Assembly: GCA_964528765.1 (NCBI GenBank)
Contig: CAZGVA010000050.1
Location: 1-6,154 of the forward strand
DNA length: 6,154 nt
Reading direction: 5' to 3'
DNA from: JABICX01 sp964528765
Lineage (GTDB): Archaea > Nanobdellota > Nanobdellia > UBA10117 > JABICX01
Shown in pieces: positions 1 to 5,547 of this stretch. A program made the translations under genes and the position numbers. Below the pieces are notes generated by a model. It ran no database searches. It was given only the letters and a program-made list of their open reading frames with translations, and had not been told where the DNA came from. Positions within the stretch are counted from its first letter, which is position 1. Every line of letters begins with the position of its first letter.

Positions 1-670
1 ATATTACTAAAGCAACTTGTTTTTTAGAATCCAATTTATTTAAAAAAATATTATAAACTTCATCAGTGGGTAAACCTGTCATTGGAACTTCTTCACCAAT
101 TTCTCGTGCTAATTGAGCTATTATTCTGTATTCAGTATCTGCAATTTTTTTCATCTTGCAATTTAAATAAATTATTTTTAAAGAAATATTTCTACTATCT
201 GCTAATTTTTGCATTTTACTTATTGTATGTTTCATACAAAGAGTCTTACCTGTTCCAGTTTTACCATATACAAACAAATTTGAAGGTTTATCTTTTCTTA
301 AAGCAGGTGCTAAAATTGAAGCTAAATGCTTCATTTGTGCAGTTCTATGTAAAATTACATCAGGTAAATATTTAACTTGCAAAACAGATTTATCTATAAA
401 TAAAGATTCTTTATCTAAAAAATCTTCAAAAAAATCATCTAATTCATCTTTAACTTCCTCTTCTTTTGTATCTGTTCCGTGCGTTGAATCAGATTTATTC
501 TTTTTAACTTCTAGTTCTTCTTTAGAATCTTCTTTTTCTTCTTCTTTAGAATCTTCTTTTTCTTCTTCTTTTTCTTCTTCTTTTTCTTCTTCTTTAGAAT
601 CTATTTTTTGTTCTTCCTTAGAATCTTCTTCAATATAATCTGATAAATCATCTTCAAGCATAATTTCCAT
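1..670 (-). CDS. orc1/cdc6: Orc1/Cdc6 replication initiator, N-terminal part (3' end beyond left edge)
   Basis: AAA+ initiator that binds origin DNA and loads the MCM helicase in archaea. I read 223 codons on the minus strand with no stop. Residues 1-78 are an acidic Lys/Glu-rich extension. The recognisable family core starts near residue 80 (FFEDFLDKESLF), followed by YLPDVILHR (101-109), the Orc1/Cdc6 signature around PSNLFVYGKTGTGKT with Walker A G136-T143 (K142 catalytic), then IYLNCK (167-172), DTEYR (178-182) and VPMTGLPTDEVY (195-206), all typical of archaeal Orc1/Cdc6. The window ends at ALVI, just before the expected Walker B, so ATPase completeness, sensor motifs and the winged-helix DNA-binding domain cannot be judged. 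The ATG at 670 is chosen because an in-frame TAA lies at 683-685 and a TATA box sits about 25 bp upstream, as for a leaderless mRNA; a second ATG (661) is possible. The gene points away from the candidate origin on its upstream side. Confidence 0.95.
   Translation of the reverse strand, partial: MEIMLEDDLSDYIEEDSKEEQKIDSKEEEKEEEKEEEKEDSKEEEKEDSKEELEVKKNKSDSTHGTDTKEEEVKDELDDFFEDFLDKESLFIDKSVLQVKYLPDVILHRTAQMKHLASILAPALRKDKPSNLFVYGKTGTGKTLCMKHTISKMQKLADSRNISLKIIYLNCKMKKIADTEYRIIAQLAREIGEEVPMTGLPTDEVYNIFLNKLDSKKQVALVI
514..634 (-). repeat. Low-complexity purine-strand repeat coding KEEE / EDSKEEEK units
   Basis: An imperfect in-frame tandem repeat inside the start of orc1/cdc6. On the minus strand it is built from 12-nt GAAGAAGAAAAA-type units (Glu-Glu-Glu-Lys) mixed with 24-nt units coding EDSKEEEK. 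It covers about residues 13-52. The near-identical codons in successive units suggest recent expansion by slippage. The predicted peptide is highly charged and probably disordered or a single alpha-helix (inference). Unit number may vary between strains. Confidence 0.8.
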
Positions 671-691
671 TAGAAATATTCCTTATATACA

Positions 692-699
692 TTTATATC
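692..699 (-). promoter_or_regulatory. TATA box of orc1/cdc6, leaderless type
   Basis: The minus strand reads GATATAAA, preceded by a GGG-containing purine stretch that could serve as BRE. Its centre lies about 25 bp upstream of the ATG at 670. Archaeal transcription starts about 25-27 bp downstream of the TATA centre, which would put the start at or next to the A of ATG. No Shine-Dalgarno motif is visible, in keeping with a leaderless transcript. A second TATA-like string nearer the ATG (TATATAAG, 682-689) is too close to fit. Confidence 0.5.
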
Positions 700-743
700 C
701 CAAAAAATAGTATTACTAAACAAGAGTTAAATGGAATTTAGGT

Positions 744-774
744 AACCCTCTCACTCCTTCATTTCTCATGGAAA
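744..774 (-). promoter_or_regulatory. Left ORB-like box (Orc1/Cdc6 binding site candidate)
   Basis: Read on the minus strand from 774 to 744: TTTCCATGAGAAAT, then GAAGGAG, then TGAGAGGGTT. It resembles the archaeal ORB layout, a TTCCAGTGGAAA-like half followed by an A-run and a G-run, with TTCCA, GAAA and the G-rich run retained. The final 22 bp (744-765) match the right-hand box at 19 of 22 positions, and TGAGAGGGTT is identical in both. Confidence 0.5.
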
Positions 775-814
775 GTGCTCTTATTATATTTATCTATTTC
801 AATAATTATATATT

Positions 815-829
815 ATATAGTTACTATAT
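815..829. repeat. AT-rich perfect dyad in the putative unwinding region
   Basis: ATATAGT-t-ACTATAT: two 7-bp arms that are exact inverted repeats around one base, inside the most AT-rich stretch (781-840) of the candidate origin. It could be a cruciform-prone or protein-bound site, but short dyads also arise by chance in DNA of this composition. Confidence 0.4.
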
Positions 830-850
830 TGAAAAGAATTACATACTTTC

Positions 851-862
851 AATCCACTGATT
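851..862 (-). promoter_or_regulatory. Possible mini-ORB core
   Basis: The minus strand reads AATCAGTGGATT. It contains CAGTGGA, the centre of the CCAGTGGAAA dyad of archaeal ORB/mini-ORB sites, with AATC/GATT as its own inverted arms. No G-run follows, so it would be a weak or partial site. It is plausible because it lies between the two larger boxes. Confidence 0.3.
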
Positions 863-929
863 TTTTAACAAATACGATTACGTAACTGAAGTGAAGTTTT
901 TGAACAATAAGAAATTTGGAAAAAATGGC

Positions 930-959
930 TTTTATCGGAAATAAGGGGGTGAGAGGGTT
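930..959 (+). promoter_or_regulatory. Right ORB-like box (Orc1/Cdc6 binding site candidate)
   Basis: Plus strand: TTTTATCGGAAAT, then AAGGGGG, then TGAGAGGGTT. The GGAAA core followed by AA and a run of five G is close to the ORB pattern. It is the inverted partner of the left box and ends two bases before the stop codon of the winged-helix gene. Confidence 0.5.
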
Positions 960-961
960 TA

Positions 962-1282
962 TTATAAGTTTTTTAATTTTTCATAAACTTCTTGAGAATT
1001 CTTTGGTTGAGCGTTTTCACCCAATTCAAATATAATTTGTTTAGCACCAGATCCCCAGGAAAAATCACCACTTACATTACGAATTTCTTTTAAATTAAAT
1101 ATACCTAATTCAACACCTTTGTTTAAGTGATAATAAATAGACCGCATTGAAACTTTTTTTTCAAATACTTTACAATATTTTTTGTATAAATCATAACCAT
1201 ACGCTTCTTTTAAAAAATGTAATAATTCAACGATTTCATCTCGTATTGGACTATTTGGTTTTCTTCCTAGTTTTTTAGACAT
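962..1282 (-). CDS. Small PadR-like winged-helix protein, probable transcriptional regulator
   Basis: A 106-residue protein if translated from the ATG at 1282; an upstream in-frame GTG at 1303 would add seven residues (MLSLIHS) that look unnatural. The ATG is preferred because MSKKLGRKPNSPIRDEIVELL is a typical N-terminus and a TATA-like element sits about 25 bp before it. Residues 13-65 look like a winged helix: IRDEIVELLHFLKEA (helix), YGYDLYKKY (the PadR-type helix 2), then SMRSIYYHLNKGVELGIF (recognition helix and wing). The basic GRKP near the start resembles an AT-hook core. The C-terminal part has SWGSGAKQIIFELGENAQPK. From memory, similar proteins recur in DPANN archaea without known function. 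No ligand pocket, membrane segment or cysteine cluster is visible. It lies 23 nt after the HAD gene on the same strand and its 3' end abuts the candidate origin. Confidence 0.8.
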   Translation of the reverse strand: MSKKLGRKPNSPIRDEIVELLHFLKEAYGYDLYKKYCKVFEKKVSMRSIYYHLNKGVELGIFNLKEIRNVSGDFSWGSGAKQIIFELGENAQPKNSQEVYEKLKNL

Positions 1283-1303
1283 AGAGTGTATTAAACTCAA
1301 CAC

Positions 1304-1310
1304 ATTTAAA
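1304..1310 (-). promoter_or_regulatory. TATA-like element for the winged-helix gene
   Basis: The minus strand reads TTTAAAT, centred 25 bp before the ATG at 1282 and overlapping the HAD gene's stop codon (1306-1308). The spacing is right for leaderless transcription and supports the 1282 start, but the same interval could simply be read through from the HAD gene as an operon. Confidence 0.35.
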
Positions 1311-1947
1311 GTTTATTAATAATGTCTATACTAATCTCTTTGAAACTATCAATAACAAAATCTGCTTGGTTTAATTTATCTTTAGTATAGTTGGTAGTTA
1401 TACCAATACATTTTATTCCAGCTAATTTAGCTGCTTTTATTCCGTCTATAGCATCTTCAAAGACTATACAATCTTTTGGATTAATTTCAAGTAAATTTGC
1501 TGCTTTTAAAAATACTTCTGGATCCGGTTTTGTTTTTGTTACATCATCTGCAGTAACAATTATTTTAAATATATTTTTTAAATTAAATTTATCAATTATT
1601 TTAGACACAGTTTCAGTATTTTCAGAAGTGGCTAAAGCAAGTGAGTAGTTATTTTCATATAATAATTTTATAAAATCAAGAACATATTCAAGTGGTTTAA
1701 TTTTATAAATTTCATTTAAATAATTTAGTTTTTTAAGTTTACATATTTCTTCAGGATTGATTTTTAAATCACCTTTTTCAACATAATATTTAGCAAAATC
1801 TAAGGAAGATTTACCATGATTTTTATCAAAATATTTTTTCCATAAAGGTAAATCAAAATTTTCAAGAGTTTTTTTCCAAGCATCACCATGTAAAGTAGAA
1901 CTATTTATTATAACACCATCCATATCAAAAATTATTCCCTTTAACAT
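1306..1947 (-). CDS. HAD-superfamily hydrolase, beta-phosphoglucomutase-like
   Basis: A cytosolic phosphatase or phosphomutase of 213 residues, the usual length for this subfamily. All four HAD motifs are visible. Motif I is FDMDGVI, with D8 as nucleophile and D10 as general acid/base. Motif II is ALATSEN with T107/S108. Motif III is K140 in TKTKPDPEVF. Motif IV is VFEDAIDGI with E164/D165 binding Mg2+. A helical cap spans about residues 15-85. H20 and W24 in LHGDAW match the H..AW pattern of beta-phosphoglucomutase and related sugar-phosphate phosphatases. The loop after motif II is shorter than the ASASKN loop of the Lactococcus enzyme, and the substrate-phosphate Arg of the cap (R49 there) appears as GKSS. 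The substrate is therefore open: a sugar-phosphate phosphatase is as likely as a mutase. The ATG at 1947 begins directly at the first beta-strand. The gene is divergent from DP2 and precedes the winged-helix gene. Confidence 0.9.
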   Translation of the reverse strand: MLKGIIFDMDGVIINSSTLHGDAWKKTLENFDLPLWKKYFDKNHGKSSLDFAKYYVEKGDLKINPEEICKLKKLNYLNEIYKIKPLEYVLDFIKLLYENNYSLALATSENTETVSKIIDKFNLKNIFKIIVTADDVTKTKPDPEVFLKAANLLEINPKDCIVFEDAIDGIKAAKLAGIKCIGITTNYTKDKLNQADFVIDSFKEISIDIINKL

Positions 1948-1965
1948 ATTTTATATAAATTATAT

Positions 1966-1974
1966 TATTTTTAA
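1966..1974 (-). promoter_or_regulatory. Possible TATA box of the HAD gene
   Basis: The minus strand reads TTAAAAATA, centred about 23 bp upstream of the ATG at 1947. Spacing is slightly short for a leaderless start, and the region is so AT-rich that another TATA-like string (1951-1960) lies even closer. Weak call. Confidence 0.25.
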
Positions 1975-1995
1975 TGTTTATGAAAGAGTATATTA

Positions 1996-2011
1996 GAAAA
2001 GCGTTTAAATA
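1996..2011 (+). promoter_or_regulatory. Possible BRE/TATA upstream of DP2 (distal)
   Basis: GAAAAGCG followed by TTTAAATA has the form of an archaeal BRE plus TATA box. It would start transcription near 2033 and give a 5' leader of about 35 nt. No Shine-Dalgarno sequence is seen in that leader, so the proximal TATA element is the better candidate for DP2; both could be used. Confidence 0.35.
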
Positions 2012-2035
2012 ATTTCAATAAAATGCACTAAACAA

Positions 2036-2046
2036 TTATTTAAAAT
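2036..2046 (+). promoter_or_regulatory. TATA box of DP2, leaderless type (proximal)
   Basis: TTATTTAAAAT is centred about 26 bp upstream of the ATG at 2068, which puts the predicted transcription start on the start codon. An earlier in-frame ATG (2050) is followed at once by TGA, so 2068 is the first usable start. The same spacing appears before orc1/cdc6 and the winged-helix gene. Confidence 0.45.
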
Positions 2047-2067
2047 CTAATGCTTTGAAATGCTAAT

Positions 2068-5000
2068 ATGCCGGGAGAAATTGTTTGTTCACCAAAATTA
2101 AGAAAATATTTTGATCATCTAGATTCAAGTACACGTAGGGCTTATGCTTTGGCTAATCGAGCAAGGTTAAATGGATATGATCCAGAAGATAAAGTTGACA
2201 TTCTTCTTGCAGAATCTGTCGGTAAACGTGTTGAAGGAATTATTGCAGCAATAGAACCTAAAATTGTTAATTCAGGTGTGTCTGAAAGAATAACTGAATT
2301 AGAAATAAAATACGGGCCAGGTGATTGGCGCGTAGGTATGGTTATAGCATTAGAAGTTTCAAATCAGAAATTTTTTGAAATAGATAATGAAGAATTGGCA
2401 ATTGGTTTGGGTATTAGAACTGGTTTAGCTTATACTACAAATGGTGTTGTTTCAGCGCCTTTAGAAGGTTTAGCTGAAATTAAATTAAGACCTAGAAATG
2501 ATGGTAAGGGTAATTATATTTCGTTATTTTTTGCAGGACCAATTAGAGGTGCAGGCGCAACGCAACAAGTTGTTACATTAATTATTGCGGATTATGTTCG
2601 TGTGAACAAAGGTCTTCCAAAGTATGATCCAACACCTGATGAAATTAATAGATATTATACAGAAGTCATTGATTACTACGAACGTGTTGAACGTAAGCAA
2701 TATAAACCAACCAAAGAAGAAATGGATTGGATTATACCAAATCTTCCTGTTGAAATTAATGGCGACCCAACAGCCGAATTAGAAGTTTCAAATTATAAGA
2801 ATTTACCACGTGTTGAAACTAATCGAATTAGAGGGGGACTTGCTTTAGTTCTAACTGATGGTGTTGTTAAGTATACTAAAGTCTGGAAAACACTCCCAAA
2901 GTGGCAAGATGAAATGGGTTTAGATTGGAACTGGATGGAAAAATATTTTGAAATTAAAAAAAGAGTTAGATCGCAAGATACAACATTGGGAAGCGAAAAA
3001 AGTGATGGAAAAAACAAAAATAAAATAACACCAAATTACTATTACATTTCAGAGATTGTTGCTGGAAGGCCGGTTTTTGGTTATCCTTTAGAAACGGGTG
3101 GTTTTAGATTACGTTATGGTCGTAGTAGATTAACTGGTGATGGTAGTTGGGCAGTATCGCCTTTGTCTGGACATATATTGTTAGATTTTTTAGCCACAGG
3201 AACACAACTTCGAGTTGAAAGACCCGGTAAAAGTACTGCTTTGACAATGTGCGATTCAATTGAAGGTCCAATTATAAAATTAGATGATGAGAGTGTTGTG
3301 CGAGTTGAATCTGAAGAACAAGCAAAAGCATTAAAAAATAAAATCCAAGAAGTTTTGTTTGTTGGCGATATTTTAATATCACATGGTGATTTTGTTGAAA
3401 ATGGAACCACTTTAGTTCCCCCAGGTTATTGCGAAGAATGGTGGTTACTTGAATTAGAAAAAGCAGAGAAAGAAAAAAATATTAATCTTAATGAAATTAT
3501 TGACCCAGATTTTGCTAAAAGACTAAAAAAAGATGTGTTTAAAACAATACCTACGTTCGAACAATCTTTGAAAATATCTTTAAAATTAAATTTAGCATTT
3601 CATCCTTATTGGACATTACATTGGCAAGATATATCTGAAAAGGATTATAATTTATTTGCTAAATGGTATTTGAAAAAAGAACTTAAAATTGACTCTGAAG
3701 ATGGGAAAAAATCAAAACGAATTCTTGAATTATTAGGTTGCCCACATAAATTAGAAAATGAAAAAGTAATTTTTGATGAAGCATATAAAAAAGTTTTAGA
3801 TTTTTTTGTTAAACAAGAATCTATTGGTGAAACTGGTTTAGATTGTATTAATAAAAATTCACCAATTAAGCAAAAAGATAAAACTGGAACAGCCATTGGT
3901 GCGCGGATGGGTCGACCTGAGAAAGCTAAACTTAGACAATTGAAAGGTACGCCGCATATATTATTTCCAGTTGGTGATGAGGGTGGCCGTTTGAGAAGTT
4001 TTAAGGCAGCTACAGATAATGGCCAAATAACTGCGCAGTGGCCGATATTTTATTGTAACACTTGTGAAACTCAAACAATTTATCATAGATGTGATCGGTG
4101 TGGTAATAAAACCGAGCAATATAGAATTTGTCCGATTTGTAAGAAAAAAACTAAATTGGATAAGTGTCATAAAGAAACACAATCATTTGAAAGAAAGAAA
4201 ATTAATATTGTTGATTATATTAATTCTGCTCGAAAAGTTACAAATATTGCACAAGTACCGCCTTTAATTAAAGGTGTGCGTGGAACTTCAAACAAAGATC
4301 ATTTTGTTGAGTATTTTGGAAAAGGTTTGTTACGTTCGAAACATAATTTAAATGTCAATAAAGATGGCACAATTCGTTTTGATATGACTGAATTAGGTAT
4401 CACTCATTTTAAACCAAAAGAAATTGGACTTTCTGTTGAAAAAGCAATAGAGTTAGGATATGATAAAGATATACATGGTGTTGAATTAACGTCAGATATG
4501 CAGTTACTTGAAATATTTCCACAAGATATAATTATGCCAGCTTGTCCCGATTCAAATGATGAAAGTTCAGACTCAATTTTTGTGCGTATAGCGAGTTTTA
4601 TTGATGAAGAATTAAAAAAAATATATAAGCAAGATGCTTTTTATAATATTAAAAAACCTTCAGATATTTTTGGCCATTTGGTAATTGGTTTGTCACCACA
4701 TACTTCTGCGGGAATTTTAGGTCGAATAATTGGTTTTTCTGAAACACAGGGTGGTTTTGCTCATCCTTATTGGCATGATGCTCAAAGAAGAGATTTAGAT
4801 GGTGAAGAAACTGCAGTATTTTTATTAATGGACGGATTTCTTAATTTTTCAAGACAATATTTACCAGATAGACGAGGTAGTCGTTCTATGGATGCACCAC
4901 TAGTATTGTCAACACAATTAAATGTAGAAGAAATTGATGATGAAGTATTTGATGTTGATACAGTTTGGAATTATCCCTTAGAGTTTTATCAAGCAGCTAT

Positions 5001-5547
5001 GGATATGAAAAAACCATGGGACGTTGAAATCGAACAAATTAAACATCGCGTTGGTAAACCTGAACAATATGAAGGAATTGGTTTTACACACCCAGTTAGT
5101 AATATGAATATTGGCGTAAGAAATTCTGCGTATAAATCTTTGCCAACTATGATGGAAAAAATGGGCGGACAATTGGAATTAGCTTCTAAAATTAGAGCAG
5201 TAAACTTAGATAAAGTTGCGCAATTAATTATTGAAGGTCATTTTGTAAGAGATATAAAAGGTAATTTGCGTAAGTTTACAATACAAACTTATCGTTGCAC
5301 AACATGCAATACAATATATCGTAGAACTCCTTTAAGTGGAACTTGTGATAAATGTAAAAAAGGAAATTTGGTTTTTACAATTGCAGAAGGGACTATTAAA
5401 AAATATTTAGAACCAACTTTGAATTTAATAAAATATGAGGGAGTATCTCCTTTTATTAAACAAGCAATACTTCTTTTAAGAGATAGAATTGAATCTATTT
5501 TTGGTAAAGATAAAACAAAACAAATTGGTTTAGGTGAGTTTTGTTAA
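2068..5547 (+). CDS. polC: DNA polymerase D (PolD) large catalytic subunit DP2
   Basis: Polymerising subunit of the archaeal replicative polymerase D, working with the DP1 exonuclease subunit (not in this window). It is 1159 residues and uninterrupted, near the usual 1100-1250 without inteins. Family landmarks in order: YFDHLDSSTRRAYALANRAR (14-33), GPGDWRVG, GPIRGAGATQQ (157-167), the RLRYGRSR block, GARMGRPEKAK (611-621, the conserved basic patch of the double-psi barrel core), three CxxC pairs at C663/C666, C675/C678 and C688/C691, the active-site segment around D909-E913, YLPDRRGSRSMDAPLVL, and a last zinc site C1077/C1080 with C1093/C1096. The active-site motif is odd: D909-L-D911-G-E913, where Pyrococcus enzymes have N-C-D-G-D, so Asn becomes Asp and the second catalytic Asp becomes Glu; D911 is kept. 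The rest is intact, arguing for a working enzyme. No intein is present. The C-terminus QIGLGEFC looks like a weakened PCNA-binding (PIP) box. The start is the first usable ATG and matches the family N-terminus. The 3' end overlaps a convergent gene by 18 bp. Confidence 0.98.
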   Translation: MPGEIVCSPKLRKYFDHLDSSTRRAYALANRARLNGYDPEDKVDILLAESVGKRVEGIIAAIEPKIVNSGVSERITELEIKYGPGDWRVGMVIALEVSNQKFFEIDNEELAIGLGIRTGLAYTTNGVVSAPLEGLAEIKLRPRNDGKGNYISLFFAGPIRGAGATQQVVTLIIADYVRVNKGLPKYDPTPDEINRYYTEVIDYYERVERKQYKPTKEEMDWIIPNLPVEINGDPTAELEVSNYKNLPRVETNRIRGGLALVLTDGVVKYTKVWKTLPKWQDEMGLDWNWMEKYFEIKKRVRSQDTTLGSEKSDGKNKNKITPNYYYISEIVAGRPVFGYPLETGGFRLRYGRSRLTGDGSWAVSPLSGHILLDFLATGTQLRVERPGKSTALTMCDSIEGPIIKLDDESVVRVESEEQAKALKNKIQEVLFVGDILISHGDFVENGTTLVPPGYCEEWWLLELEKAEKEKNINLNEIIDPDFAKRLKKDVFKTIPTFEQSLKISLKLNLAFHPYWTLHWQDISEKDYNLFAKWYLKKELKIDSEDGKKSKRILELLGCPHKLENEKVIFDEAYKKVLDFFVKQESIGETGLDCINKNSPIKQKDKTGTAIGARMGRPEKAKLRQLKGTPHILFPVGDEGGRLRSFKAATDNGQITAQWPIFYCNTCETQTIYHRCDRCGNKTEQYRICPICKKKTKLDKCHKETQSFERKKINIVDYINSARKVTNIAQVPPLIKGVRGTSNKDHFVEYFGKGLLRSKHNLNVNKDGTIRFDMTELGITHFKPKEIGLSVEKAIELGYDKDIHGVELTSDMQLLEIFPQDIIMPACPDSNDESSDSIFVRIASFIDEELKKIYKQDAFYNIKKPSDIFGHLVIGLSPHTSAGILGRIIGFSETQGGFAHPYWHDAQRRDLDGEETAVFLLMDGFLNFSRQYLPDRRGSRSMDAPLVLSTQLNVEEIDDEVFDVDTVWNYPLEFYQAAMDMKKPWDVEIEQIKHRVGKPEQYEGIGFTHPVSNMNIGVRNSAYKSLPTMMEKMGGQLELASKIRAVNLDKVAQLIIEGHFVRDIKGNLRKFTIQTYRCTTCNTIYRRTPLSGTCDKCKKGNLVFTIAEGTIKKYLEPTLNLIKYEGVSPFIKQAILLLRDRIESIFGKDKTKQIGLGEFC

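Larger units (their letters stand above)
721..960. other. Candidate chromosomal replication origin (oriC) with inverted ORB-like boxes
   Basis: Non-coding DNA directly upstream of orc1/cdc6. It contains two inverted copies of a 22-bp box (744-765 and 938-959, 19/22 identical) on either side of about 172 bp of very AT-rich DNA (766-937) that could act as the duplex-unwinding element. Each box has a GAAA core followed by a G-rich run, as in archaeal origin recognition boxes, and both G-runs face outward. A further ORB-core-like site lies inside at 851-862, and short dyads occur at 815-829 and 878-885. This architecture (initiator gene, inverted ORBs, AT-rich centre) is known from other archaeal origins; that this segment is an origin is inference. 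The main alternative is a small mobile element with 22-bp terminal inverted repeats, but no target-site duplication is apparent. Confidence 0.55.

Noticed and set aside
82..375. Plus-strand open frame of 97 codons rich in Leu, Phe and Tyr
   Set aside because: It is antisense to the well-supported Orc1/Cdc6 gene; its hydrophobic composition is the mirror of an AT-rich coding strand, and it has no promoter.
514..634. Repeat tract as a CRISPR array or intergenic satellite
   Set aside because: There are no repeat/spacer units; the periodicity is 12/24 nt and stays in the orc1/cdc6 reading frame.
744..959. Inverted boxes as a stem of a transcription terminator
   Set aside because: The 172-bp loop is far too long for a terminator hairpin, and archaeal termination relies on T-tracts.
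1283..1303. GTG at 1303 as start of the winged-helix gene
   Set aside because: It adds MLSLIHS, which does not resemble the rest of the protein, lies 2 nt from the HAD stop and lacks a ribosome-binding site; the ATG at 1282 has a better placed TATA element.
1391..1648. Plus-strand open frame of 85 codons
   Set aside because: It lies antisense within the HAD gene, whose four motifs are intact.
2793..5172. Several open frames of 64-98 codons within DP2, mainly on the minus strand
   Set aside because: They overlap continuous, conserved DP2 coding sequence and show no family features of their own.
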